Below are positions 8,136-16,789 of a stretch of 55,130 nucleotides of DNA, piece after piece. Location: NCBI RefSeq assembly GCF_020253525.1, contig NZ_JADCBK010000037.1:1-55130 (forward strand), written 5' to 3'. Below the pieces are notes generated by a model. It saw nothing but the letters and a program-made list of their open reading frames with translations. It ran no database searches and was not told the DNA's origin. The stretch is from Aquidulcibacter sp. (GTDB lineage Bacteria; Pseudomonadota; Alphaproteobacteria; Caulobacterales; Aquidulcibacteraceae). Within the stretch, counting starts at the first letter, position 1, and the number at the start of each line of letters is the position of its first letter. The position numbers were made by a program, and so were the translations under genes.

Positions 8136-9581
8136 AGTTTCACGCCCGAGGGCTTTGGCTATCTGGTCATGCCGAGCGCGCGTAATCCCATAAGAAGCTA
8201 GGATAATAAGCGAAATAGTTGCAATCACTGCTGGAACGGGTCCCCAGATAAGTACCAAGAGGTTCTGCGTCGAGTCCGGGACAACTTCAGAACCCGGCTT
8301 GCCGGCGCTGCTTGGAAACTTGATCAGGTCAAGCGCGACGCCTGCAACCATAACACCCAGTCCAGTGGCCGCTTTGTTTGCAAAGCCAAGACCCGCAAAA
8401 TAGAGGCCTTCACGACGACGGCCAAACAGTTGCTCGTGCTCATCAGCGGCATCAGCCATCATGGACGGATAAGCGACGGCTATGAACCCAAATCCGATCC
8501 CGGCAACAAAGGAGTTGAACTGCATCGGTGGAAGTGCCGCGTCACCAAGCGGGTGGTAAAGGCCCGCAAGCATCGCGCCTTGAAGGACCAGCCAGTTGGC
8601 TATCAGCAACGCGAAGCCGATAATGACAACATTTTTCTTCTCCATCCGCCTTTGGAAAGCCGGCGCAAAAACCACACCAAGCAAGATACCAACCAAAAAC
8701 GCATAGCTTATGAACTGGATCTGTTCACTTTCGATCTGCCACACGAAAACAAAGGCATGGCTATTCAGGCTGGCGTTTGCACCTGCGGCCACATAGATGA
8801 TGACAGCAGAAAGGAACAGCAACCGAAACGAACGATTACTGAAAATCTCCTTCACCTCGCTAGGCAGCCTTCGCAGCATTGATCCTGGCACTTGTTCGGG
8901 TTGGGGCAAAGCCGCTGCGTACTTGCGAATACCAATGCAACAAATCGTCAAGCAAAAGAAAATCAAGGCAGCAACTGACCATCCAAAGCTTGGGTATCCA
9001 TCAGGCTTTTGAAGGCCACCATTTGCGAAATAGATCGAATAGCCGATAGCGGTCACCACGACACCAGAACAAATTCCAGTAAAGGCCCGATAAACGACGA
9101 CACTGGTTCGCTCGGCGTAGTCGGTCGTCAATTCCGCACCCAACGCAATATAGGGCACGTTGAACAATGAGATAAAGCTTCGGACCGCAACCGACATCAC
9201 AGCTAGCCACGCGAATAAACCGATCTGACCAAGGCCTATTGGGGGTGAAAACAGCAATCCCAAGGATAATGCGATCAGCGGCACAGAGATAGCCATAAGA
9301 GGCAATCGACGACCATATTTAGACTTGAGGTTATCCGACCAAGACCCGATCACAGGATCGACAGAGGCGTCTGCCGCCAAACCGACAGCCAAAGCCGCAC
9401 CGACCAACGTACCCGACAGCCCAAGGACCGCAGAATAATAAAAGAAGATGAACGCAACGGCTGCATCAAAACCACCGTTTTGGCCTGCCTGACCTAAGCC
9501 GTACGCAAGCTTCAAAGGGATAGTCAACTTCCGCTTTTGCTCGGTCATTGCCGGGCCTTTAGGCTGTTCTAGAGTTGCCAC
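8133..9581 (-). CDS. MFS transporter of the GPH (MelB-like) cation symporter family
   Basis: 482 residues with about 12 hydrophobic segments. The N-terminal region reads like GPH symporters: LKLAYGLGQAGQNGGFDAAV, then DASVDPVIGSWSDNLKSKYG, which is the family's D-P-x-x-G-x-x-S-D signature between helices 2 and 3. These carriers couple solute uptake to H+ or Na+ in the inner membrane. An internal ATG (MTEQKRK, residue 12) is an alternative start. It is the last gene of the minus-strand TonB-receptor run and probably moves the substrate or a product across the inner membrane. Substrate unknown; many GPH members in catabolic clusters do not carry sugars. Confidence 0.88.
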   Translation of the reverse strand: MATLEQPKGPAMTEQKRKLTIPLKLAYGLGQAGQNGGFDAAVAFIFFYYSAVLGLSGTLVGAALAVGLAADASVDPVIGSWSDNLKSKYGRRLPLMAISVPLIALSLGLLFSPPIGLGQIGLFAWLAVMSVAVRSFISLFNVPYIALGAELTTDYAERTSVVVYRAFTGICSGVVVTAIGYSIYFANGGLQKPDGYPSFGWSVAALIFFCLTICCIGIRKYAAALPQPEQVPGSMLRRLPSEVKEIFSNRSFRLLFLSAVIIYVAAGANASLNSHAFVFVWQIESEQIQFISYAFLVGILLGVVFAPAFQRRMEKKNVVIIGFALLIANWLVLQGAMLAGLYHPLGDAALPPMQFNSFVAGIGFGFIAVAYPSMMADAADEHEQLFGRRREGLYFAGLGFANKAATGLGVMVAGVALDLIKFPSSAGKPGSEVVPDSTQNLLVLIWGPVPAVIATISLIILASYGITRARHDQIAKALGRET

Positions 9582-9599
9582 TTTTCATCCCCCAGCTAT

Positions 9600-10439
9600 T
9601 TATGTCTCTTTGTTTTCAAGCAGAAATTTACGTATCTCAGCTAGATAAGCAGGGAAATTCTCGCGGCGGATATTGTGTCCCGCTTGTTGAACCTCGACAG
9701 ACTGAACGCGCGGGTTAACCCTCATCGCTTCAGCGGCAACTTGGGGTGTCACCAATCCGCCGCGTGCCTGCTCTCCATAGACTAGCAAGGTTGGCACAAG
9801 AATTTTCTCGATCACAGCTTGCCACAATGGAAATACGACCGGCATGGCGTCAGGGTCGACTTGCCGCTTGGCGAGAGTCCAGGCTGGAAACTCATCATCG
9901 TGCCAGTCGGGTGTTGCTTCCTTGCCCATCTGGGTGATTTCGGCGTCCGACATGCTTTGCAAACGCAAGACTTGAAGGCGAAACTTCTCTTTGCGACCCA
10001 TTCGTGACGATAAGTCAGAAGCGGGAACAAACGGTGGGTCTTCTAAAATGACTCTTGAGACGAGGTGGGGATAGTCAGCGGCAAAGGTTGCTGTCGCGAG
10101 CGCACCAATAGAATGACCCATTACGATTGGCGTTCTCAAGCCAAGAGCCTCTACTGCTTCGGCAATGTCTCGACCAGCGTTGAAATGCGCGCCGTCTGGC
10201 AATCGCGAACTTGTCCCATGCCCTCGCGCATCCAGCATGACAATGTCAAAGTCGTCTTCCAAGGCTCTAGCAAGTCTGCTCCAACACAAACCATTGTCAG
10301 TCAAACCATGCGACAGAACCAGTACTGGTCCAGAGCCTCCCGTGCGGTGGTATGCCAAGTACCCGCCAGACACTGAAACCTGCCCTGATTGCCAATCGCT
10401 GCTCGTGTTGGCGGAGTTGGGGGGTTCAGCGCCTACCAT
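9600..10439 (-). CDS. Alpha/beta hydrolase
   Basis: 279 residues with an alpha/beta hydrolase fold: oxyanion strand LVLSHGLTDNG, nucleophile elbow VMGHSIGALA (serine nucleophile, GxSxG), an acid region after LLVYGEQ, and catalytic histidine in VQQAGHNIRRE. The serine nucleophile points to an esterase, lactonase or C-C hydrolase rather than an epoxide hydrolase. Its start ATG overlaps the end of the aldo/keto reductase gene by 7 nt, so the two are translationally coupled. It lies 18 bp upstream of the transporter. In this run it may open an ester, lactone or ring-cleavage product; the substrate is unknown. Confidence 0.88.
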   Translation of the reverse strand: MVGAEPPNSANTSSDWQSGQVSVSGGYLAYHRTGGSGPVLVLSHGLTDNGLCWSRLARALEDDFDIVMLDARGHGTSSRLPDGAHFNAGRDIAEAVEALGLRTPIVMGHSIGALATATFAADYPHLVSRVILEDPPFVPASDLSSRMGRKEKFRLQVLRLQSMSDAEITQMGKEATPDWHDDEFPAWTLAKRQVDPDAMPVVFPLWQAVIEKILVPTLLVYGEQARGGLVTPQVAAEAMRVNPRVQSVEVQQAGHNIRRENFPAYLAEIRKFLLENKET

Positions 10440-11413
10440 GCATAAGCTTCAGGCGCTGAGCCGCAAGGTGGAAAAATAGTATCTATTTTCAATAGAATAT
10501 CAGCGTTCAAAACGATGTTGGGTACATGTGCGATTGAGGTCAGTTGTTCTTTGTTGCTCGGGCCGATTATGGTCGCGGCGATACCTGCTTGATGCAATGT
10601 CCAAGCCAAGGCGACTGCGCTTGGGGCCTCTCCTATTTCGGCGCAAACCTGACTGAAACGCGTAAGCTGATCCTGCCTCGCTTCCCTTGCCGTTCTGATT
10701 GCATCTGACCGCCGTCGTCCGCCATCCTCGCCTGAATCGAGCGACAACAGGCCCCCGGCAAGCGGGCTCCAAGAAATCACGCTTAAGCCATATTCTAGCG
10801 CGGCCGGGATGACTTCTAGTTCTGCGCGTCGTTCGATCAGATTATAAAGGCTTTGCTCTGAGATCAGTCCAAGACGGTTTCTGACTGCCGCCTTTTCATT
10901 CATCTGAGCAATCTTCCAACCGGGAAAGTTACTCGACCCGGCATATGTGATCTTGCCTTGGGCGATTAGCCGATCAGTAGCCTGCCAAATCTCTTCGGGC
11001 GGCGCATTTCGGTCGATATGGTGGAACTGGTAAAGATCGATGTGATCGACTTGCAAGCGCTTCAAGCTGGCGTCGCAGGCCTTTTGAATATGCCGGGCTG
11101 ACAAGCCACGATCATTAATGTCACTCGACATGGGCTCATAGACTTTAGTTGCCAGTACCAGATTGTCGCGGCGTCCACTTTTGGCAGACAGCCACTTGCC
11201 AAGTATGGTTTCCGTCGCTCCAACGCCCAGATGGCCCCCATATTGGTTCGCAGTATCGATGAAATTGATGCCTAGTTCGACGGCTTGGTCCAGAATTTCA
11301 TGGCTCTCCTTTTCTGGGGTCCGCGGCCCGAAATTCATCGTGCCCAAGCACAGTTCGCTGACTTTTAGCGCGGTTTTGCCAAGCCGACGGTACCTCATAG
11401 TCGCGAACGCCAA
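10433..11413 (-). CDS. Aldo/keto reductase
   Basis: 326 residues with the (beta/alpha)8 aldo/keto reductase fold, an NADPH-dependent carbonyl/alcohol oxidoreductase. The catalytic tetrad is visible: Asp and Tyr in INFIDTANQYGG (~residues 49-60), Lys in NLVLATKVYE, and His in LYQFHHIDRN. A cofactor-binding C-terminal part includes AATIIGPSNKEQL. The product is of the YghZ/Tas type by general layout. It overlaps the next gene by 7 nt and lies 7 nt after the dioxygenase gene, so it belongs to the same operon. Substrate unknown. Confidence 0.92.
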   Translation of the reverse strand: MAFATMRYRRLGKTALKVSELCLGTMNFGPRTPEKESHEILDQAVELGINFIDTANQYGGHLGVGATETILGKWLSAKSGRRDNLVLATKVYEPMSSDINDRGLSARHIQKACDASLKRLQVDHIDLYQFHHIDRNAPPEEIWQATDRLIAQGKITYAGSSNFPGWKIAQMNEKAAVRNRLGLISEQSLYNLIERRAELEVIPAALEYGLSVISWSPLAGGLLSLDSGEDGGRRRSDAIRTAREARQDQLTRFSQVCAEIGEAPSAVALAWTLHQAGIAATIIGPSNKEQLTSIAHVPNIVLNADILLKIDTIFPPCGSAPEAYAW

Positions 11414-11420
11414 GCTGAGG

Positions 11421-12386
11421 TCACGGTGCCCATAAGGTCGCCTCCGTCTTCAATGGCTCGCTAGAATCCGCAACACAGAATCGCGAGAGGAATTGGGCGC
11501 GCTTGGATAGTTTCTTGTGATCGGAATAGCTAATTCCTGGAACGATCGGCTCACGGAACCATGGCGCGTAAAATTCGAGATTGGGAATTGCCCGCATCTT
11601 ATCTGATATATTGGGCGTGCCGCCATGCCAGGCGCGCACATCGCGGATCATGATGGCCCCTGCAGGTGCTGGGCAAACAGTGCTCAACCGCATCCATTCA
11701 GGTTCGTCCTCAAGTGTTGGGATCGGAACACGTGAATGCTGAGTTCCAGGAATTTGCCGGGTTGGCCCATTGAGACGTGTAACATCTTGAGGCAAAAAAT
11801 TCACGCAAACATAGGGGCACGGTAGGTCGCGAATTGTCAGTTGGCCACGTGGATCGTGAAATGAGCTGAAACGAGACTTTGTCGGGCTAATCCAGTCGCT
11901 TACATCTGAATGAAGTGGCTGATAGCCGGTTGCACCGGGCAAACAAAAATCACCACTCGCAGCGCGCAGCGAATAATCACCCGAACCGAATATCGCCGTC
12001 ACAAGCTCGTCTACCACCGCAATCTCGAGTAACATTTGCCATTCGGGGCGGTGAAGCTGGCTGCGAGTCAGGCTTGAACCACCAAAGGAATAGCGATGCG
12101 AACCGCGATTACCGCTGCGCTCGTGATCCAAAGCGAGTATTTGGGCTGCGACCTCGCTGCAACCATTGGCCAAAAACCTTGTCTGCTCTTCATCCAACAC
12201 GTTAGTGACAACCACAAAGCCATCGCGCTGGAACAGCTTGACCGCTCTATCTACCTCATGTGGTTGGAGCAGCTCTAGCCCCTTTATGCCATTATTGGCT
12301 TCCAAGTGTGTACGCAACGCGACGGTTTCAAAGCTTTCAACCACAGTTTTCATCATACCTTCCTGAAGCGCGGAATCAGACGTCAT
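11421..12386 (-). CDS. Phytanoyl-CoA dioxygenase-family Fe(II)/2-oxoglutarate oxygenase
   Basis: 321 residues of the PhyH family, which hydroxylates aliphatic carbons using Fe(II), O2 and 2-oxoglutarate. The HxD part of the iron triad is in YQPLHSDVSDW (~residues 157-167) and the distal histidine in DVRAWHGGTPN. AGGAAGG sits just before an internal ATGATG (12356/12353), so the real start may be there, about 10 residues in. PhyH proteins oxidise fatty acyl chains, ectoine, or diverse secondary metabolites. Behind a TonB receptor and before an AKR, substrate activation is the likely job (inference). Confidence 0.88.
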   Translation of the reverse strand: MTSDSALQEGMMKTVVESFETVALRTHLEANNGIKGLELLQPHEVDRAVKLFQRDGFVVVTNVLDEEQTRFLANGCSEVAAQILALDHERSGNRGSHRYSFGGSSLTRSQLHRPEWQMLLEIAVVDELVTAIFGSGDYSLRAASGDFCLPGATGYQPLHSDVSDWISPTKSRFSSFHDPRGQLTIRDLPCPYVCVNFLPQDVTRLNGPTRQIPGTQHSRVPIPTLEDEPEWMRLSTVCPAPAGAIMIRDVRAWHGGTPNISDKMRAIPNLEFYAPWFREPIVPGISYSDHKKLSKRAQFLSRFCVADSSEPLKTEATLWAP

Positions 12387-12497
12387 TGTTAGGTCTTACC
12401 CGGCCTTCCTATGAAGACCCAACATATGAGGGTTTCCCGCATTTTCATTGTATTGGCCCGAAGAAGATATCTTTGATATCACCACGTCACAATTGTC

Positions 12498-14864
12498 CTA
12501 GAATTTTTTCTCCAAGATCACACCAAATGTTCTGGGTTCTAGCAAACGGACATTCCGGTAACGACCAACCAGCGCATCCTCGATGATGATATTGGTGATA
12601 TTGTCTTCATCACTGACGTTTTTGACGAAAGCCCGAATCGAGAAACCTTCTTCGCGATTATCCAGGCGAGCTTGCAAGTCAATCACGCCCCAAGCATCAA
12701 TCCGGTCAGTTGGACTGTTGTACTCGCGGGCGAAATACTTGTCTTGCCAAACGGCATCTAAACGGAAAGTTGCAGTCCAATTGGTTGCAAACGCGGCAGT
12801 CGTATATTGACCGCCCACTTTGATCTTGGACTTTGGTGCGTGGGGCAGTTCATTTCCTGCCAGATTGACCGCCACGGTGGGTGTCGTTGCGGTCAGGCTT
12901 TGCGCCGGATTAGCGGCGTCTTCTGAGACGAAGTTGGCAATCTCAGTATTGAGATAAGAAAGGTTCATATCAAACAGCCAATTGCGGCTAGGTGCGTAGA
13001 GGAATTCGCCCTCTAGACCCCAGATATCGGCATCAGCATTACGCGTCACCACGCCGCCATTAATCCGCTGCCCAAGTTGAAGGCCGGTATATTCATAGAT
13101 AAAGCCCGTTACATTCGCCTGTACGCGCCCGCCAACTAGAGTGTTTTTGGCACCAACTTCGTAGGCGATGACCTCTTCTGGACCATAAGTCGGCGCGGAG
13201 TTCGAGTTATTCAACCCGCCACCTTTGTAGCCCGTCGAATAAGAACCATAGATCAAAGTCTGGTCAGTGAAACTCAAGTCGGGTGTCCAATCGAGCGCCA
13301 CTTTGCCAGTGGCCTTAGACCCCGAAAAGCTAGATGCAACCCAAGGACCAACCGGTGCCAAGACGATTGAGCGCGACTCGCCAGAGCGTTTCTCGTCTGT
13401 TTGGCGTGCGCCCAGTGTCAAACGCAAAGTATCGGAAATTTTGAAATACGCCTCTCCAAATACCGCGTCTGTGCTGTTTTTGCCATTGCGCGACAAAGCC
13501 GATACCCGCCAAGACTCCTCTGGTCGACCATTGGCTTTTTGGAAAAGCTCAATAGATGGGTGCCAAGTTTCAAAGCCGCCAGCGCTTTCACCATCGAGGG
13601 TAAACAGACCGATTAAGAAGTTGAAACGTCCCTCAAAGCTGCTTGCTAAACGGATTTCGCCTGTTTGGGTTTCCGTCTGCGACGTGAAGCTGTCAGTTGT
13701 GATCAATTGGTCTGTGGTGATTACCTGACCGCGTGCGGCGGTGTAAGTAATCGGTCGAGTGAAACGAAATGGCAGTTTCGCATTATCCCAGTCGGTATTT
13801 TGCTCAGTGCTGCCCTCAGACCAAGCGAAGATACCCGATAAAGTGAAGTCATCAAAATTGTGTTCTACATTCAATGTCGCGAAGGTTTGATCTAGCTTGT
13901 AACGAGGGTCGGTGTCGGCGTTTACGGCGCGCAAGTCCGATGGATTAGGCGCACCCGCATAAATATTGCCACCAGCCGGGAATGGCGTGAAAATGCGAGA
14001 TAATGTCTGGAGAATCGTTGTGTTAGCGTCAGGTGAATCAAACCCTAGCTCGCGCGGATCACAACCCAAAACCGGATGGGCTTTGCATAGCCTTTTTCCT
14101 TCACGGGCGCGGCTGGAATCTTCTTCGTACTTACCGTAAACGAAGGTAATGTCAGTGTTCTCGCCTAAATCGAATGTTGTTGTCCATCGTAAAGCCCACT
14201 GATCGCGACCATCAATCCCGTTACCCGTCCCTTGGTTGTCCGTATAGCCCTCACGGCTCAATCCATAGCCCGACAAACGCGTTGCGATACGTTCGCCCAA
14301 GGGGATGTTGATTGCTCCACCCGCACGAATGCCGCCATAATTGCCGAGTTGCAAACTAGCTTCACCGCCCCATTCTGCCTTGGGCTTTTGCGTAATCACA
14401 TTGATCGCACCGCCAGTTGTGTTTCGGCCATAAAGCGTCCCTTGTGGACCGCGCAGAACCTCTAAACGCGCGAGGTCAAAAAACTCATTTTGAGGCAAAT
14501 AACCAATTGCTGCTCCATTAACGAAGGATTGCACACCTAGATCAGAAGAGCCTAGAGCATTGGTGCCTATGCCGCGCAAGGTGAACCGGTCATTGCCGGT
14601 CAAGACAGCATTGGGAATCGAGAACTGGATGTCCGTCGCATCTTCGATCTGAGCGCGCTCTAGTGTAGCGGCAGAGAAGACCGACAAGGCGATGGGCACA
14701 TCTTGCGCGGCTTGCTCGCGCTTTTGGGCGACAACGATGATGGTCTCAATCGCCGGATTATCAGTTTGAGGCGCGCCCTGAGCCAAAGCAGGACCTGAGA
14801 AACCCAACGTCGCAATCAGTACCAACAAGGAAGGGCTTACAGCCCGTGCTTTTGCCTGTTTCAT
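12498..14864 (-). CDS. TonB-dependent outer-membrane receptor
   Basis: 788 residues. A signal peptide (MKQAKARAVSPSLLVLIATL, cut near ALAQ) is followed by a plug domain with NDRFTLRGIGTNA and LARLEVLRGPQGTLYGRNTT, then a 22-strand-type barrel ending in an aromatic residue (ILEKKF). Such receptors import large or poorly diffusible molecules using TonB energy, and expanded sets are typical of Caulobacter and sphingomonads. It heads a minus-strand run with PhyH, AKR, hydrolase and GPH carrier, so it probably imports that pathway's substrate rather than iron. No siderophore gene is nearby. Confidence 0.95.
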   Translation of the reverse strand: MKQAKARAVSPSLLVLIATLGFSGPALAQGAPQTDNPAIETIIVVAQKREQAAQDVPIALSVFSAATLERAQIEDATDIQFSIPNAVLTGNDRFTLRGIGTNALGSSDLGVQSFVNGAAIGYLPQNEFFDLARLEVLRGPQGTLYGRNTTGGAINVITQKPKAEWGGEASLQLGNYGGIRAGGAINIPLGERIATRLSGYGLSREGYTDNQGTGNGIDGRDQWALRWTTTFDLGENTDITFVYGKYEEDSSRAREGKRLCKAHPVLGCDPRELGFDSPDANTTILQTLSRIFTPFPAGGNIYAGAPNPSDLRAVNADTDPRYKLDQTFATLNVEHNFDDFTLSGIFAWSEGSTEQNTDWDNAKLPFRFTRPITYTAARGQVITTDQLITTDSFTSQTETQTGEIRLASSFEGRFNFLIGLFTLDGESAGGFETWHPSIELFQKANGRPEESWRVSALSRNGKNSTDAVFGEAYFKISDTLRLTLGARQTDEKRSGESRSIVLAPVGPWVASSFSGSKATGKVALDWTPDLSFTDQTLIYGSYSTGYKGGGLNNSNSAPTYGPEEVIAYEVGAKNTLVGGRVQANVTGFIYEYTGLQLGQRINGGVVTRNADADIWGLEGEFLYAPSRNWLFDMNLSYLNTEIANFVSEDAANPAQSLTATTPTVAVNLAGNELPHAPKSKIKVGGQYTTAAFATNWTATFRLDAVWQDKYFAREYNSPTDRIDAWGVIDLQARLDNREEGFSIRAFVKNVSDEDNITNIIIEDALVGRYRNVRLLEPRTFGVILEKKF

Positions 14865-15390
14865 TTTTCCGCCCTTTTTTGCGCAACGCGCTTATAATAG
14901 ATTTAGTCAATAAGGTAATCGCAAAAAAGAGGTGGCGTCAAGCGCTATTACGTAAATCGTCAACAAGAGGCTCTGTCCAATTGGACTGATGAGCGCGGGG
15001 GAAAGGAACAGGCCCTGTTCCTCTTCTTGAATGTAAGCAGATGCGACCTGAGGGACTTCCCATCCTGTCGCTCAATCAGCACATTGAGTCATTGATATAA
15101 ACAATCCGATTGAACGGCTCAAAGCATGTAAAGTTTGGCCCGCAAGTAAGCGTCGTATAAGGGCGATGCTGTCTAGATGTCTGCTATGCGGGAGGCCAAA
15201 CGAACTTCAGCATAACCAACTTTAGCGCATTTGAGACTGTCCGCATTTTGGCTGAACTTGGCCGAAAGGGGATGGTCGGGTTTGGGGGGGCGTGGGGGCG
15301 AAAGCGGACGTTTTGACGCGTTCCAAATTCACTGGATGAGTTTTGGCACGCTTGGCGCAGCGCTCAACAAATCAGAATAACTTGTCATAA
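14865..15390. other. Intergenic region upstream of the TonB receptor with a dispersed-repeat copy
   Basis: About 525 bp without a gene. On the minus strand the 80 bp before the receptor start contain TTGACT and TATAAG, but the spacing is too short for a confident promoter. At ~15250-15309 there is a repeat that recurs at ~22756-22814. Nothing else is visible. Confidence 0.6.
15250..15309. repeat. Dispersed non-coding repeat, copy 1 (core GGGGCGAAAGCGGAC)
   Basis: TTGGCCGAAAGGGGATGGTC and GGGGGCGAAAGCGGAC are separated by a G-rich stretch. A near-identical block lies at ~22756-22814. Shorter pieces (CGAAAGCGGACATTCCC near 19030 and CAATGTCCGCTTCTGG near 16336) look like relics of the same family. 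Confidence 0.6.
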
Positions 15391-16074
15391 TCACAACCCC
15401 CACTTAAAATTTTCACGGCTAACTTTAGTTAATATTTCATCTGGACTTTTGGGTGGGCTATAGTCAAAAGGGCCGGATCTAATGTTCTCGATCCAAGGCA
15501 AGGTTTTCTTGATTTTACCCCGTGTTAGCCAGTCGTTCGTCGGTTCGGATTTGATCGACACGAGCGCGACACCTTTGCCAAAGACTTGGCTAAATGCATT
15601 TGGCCGAACTAGTTCAACCGTCATCCGATCATTCAGATCTCGAAATCTTACAAACATCGGCGCTTTTTCAAACGGCACGCTCCATGGCTGTTTTGGATTT
15701 GACTTGGACCTTCCAGCCTGAATGGCTCCTGGATAATACTCTGGATCGAACCCATCCTGCTCATTGCTCGAAAGCAGCATAAAAGCCCAACCCTTATCGC
15801 CAATCTTGATCGGGATAGCTTCCGCCTTGAGGTCACAGCCGCCAATCGACATTCCGCCCAATGCATTATTCGTCTCGGTACACGTCCATTGTTGGACCGC
15901 TGACCCGGTATAAATCGTGCCGTTATCCTCAACCGTAACCGTGACCTTGATCCGCTGGGTCATGGAAGGTGCACACGCCGCCAGCACGCATGACAGCATC
16001 AACGTAACCATCAAAGCCAGCCGTTTGGCAATTCTCGAAAGGGTCGACTCTGGTGCAAAGAAGCGGTCGCGCAT
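15391..16074 (-). CDS. Lipoprotein of unknown function
   Basis: 227 residues. A hydrophobic segment ends in a lipobox, CVLAAC, at ~residues 28-33, so the mature protein should be lipid-anchored. The C-terminal half has a pattern often seen in unnamed proteobacterial lipoproteins: FVRFRDLNDRMTVELVRP, then VFGKGVALVSIK, then KKTLPWI. Two cysteines (TCTE and IGGCDL) may form a disulfide. There is no partner gene in the neighbourhood, and the function is unknown. If the first ATG is right the signal peptide is long; a start closer to the hydrophobic segment is possible. Confidence 0.7.
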   Translation of the reverse strand: MRDRFFAPESTLSRIAKRLALMVTLMLSCVLAACAPSMTQRIKVTVTVEDNGTIYTGSAVQQWTCTETNNALGGMSIGGCDLKAEAIPIKIGDKGWAFMLLSSNEQDGFDPEYYPGAIQAGRSKSNPKQPWSVPFEKAPMFVRFRDLNDRMTVELVRPNAFSQVFGKGVALVSIKSEPTNDWLTRGKIKKTLPWIENIRSGPFDYSPPKSPDEILTKVSRENFKWGL

Positions 16075-16419
16075 TAGAATACCCCGCCCCAGCCATGTTC
16101 ATTGGTACAGGCCAAATTAAATCCGCGATCACGCCCCTCACGCTTTGGATCGCGCACTATCTGGAATAACTCTTGCACCAAACCAGCCCCATCAAATCAG
16201 GTCGAGAGAACCACAACCTAAAAGATCGGTCAATGACAACTAGTCCTCGATTGATTAGACCAATAGATGATCTGATATCTATATTTGATGGATCTACAAT
16301 TGGCTTGAAGCGGCACCAATGGCCGACTTCCGCAATGTCCGCTTCTGGGGTTCCGTGAATTGCCCGCTATTGACCTAGTTTGGCGCAAAGCAGACCCAAA
16401 GGCACAGATCTTCTCCGCC
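16075..16419. other. Non-coding relic region beside the conjugation remnants
   Basis: About 345 bp with no supported gene. It contains a fragment resembling the dispersed GAAAGCGGAC repeat in opposite orientation (near 16336). In related elements trbB would follow the CopG gene; no trb sequence is recognisable. Confidence 0.5.
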
Positions 16420-16779
16420 TCACCCCCGCACCCCACGCGCCACCTCATCAAGAAGCGCATCAAACAGCGCTTCAGCCTGATCATCGTCGTCCTGGCGTTC
16501 GAGAGGCCCTGCATAGGTGAATCAGACACGGACAAACGCGAGAAGGGTTTCGCGCTGGATAGCCAACTCCCGCCCCCGCGCCAGATCGCGCTGATCCAAC
16601 TGATCAAGCCGCGCCTTGATCGTGTCGGCGATGGCGTCGGCGCGGTCATGGATGAGGACGCGCTTCAGAGCATCGTTGGCGGCGCGTGAGAGGGTTAGGC
16701 CGCGCAGCTTGGCTTCGTGATCAAGGGCGCGGGCTGTTGAGTCATCGAGGTGGAGGGTGAGTTGCTTGCGCGTGGTCAT
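16420..16779 (-). pseudogene. CopG-type ribbon-helix-helix gene with in-frame TGA (traG-trbB spacer gene)
   Basis: The first 85 residues (MTTRKQLTLHLDDSTARALD, then ETLLAFVRV) form a ribbon-helix-helix DNA-binding domain plus a helix. TGA at 16522-16524 then stops the frame, but the same frame continues for 33 residues with FTYAGPLERQDDDQAEALFD and ends at 16420. In the CopG-family proteins found beside traG in alphaproteobacterial conjugative elements, the LLxFVR segment runs straight on into a TAPLP-like stretch. So the TGA looks like a nonsense mutation (from TGG or CGA). The truncated 85-residue product could still bind DNA. It lies 10 bp after the coupling-protein-like gene. Confidence 0.7.
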
Positions 16780-16789
16780 GGGTGTGCCC

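Noticed and set aside
16230-16649. 139-codon minus-strand frame
   Set aside because: It overlaps the CopG-type gene in another frame, and its sequence is rich in Arg/Ser without domain pattern. The in-frame continuation after the TGA explains the region better.
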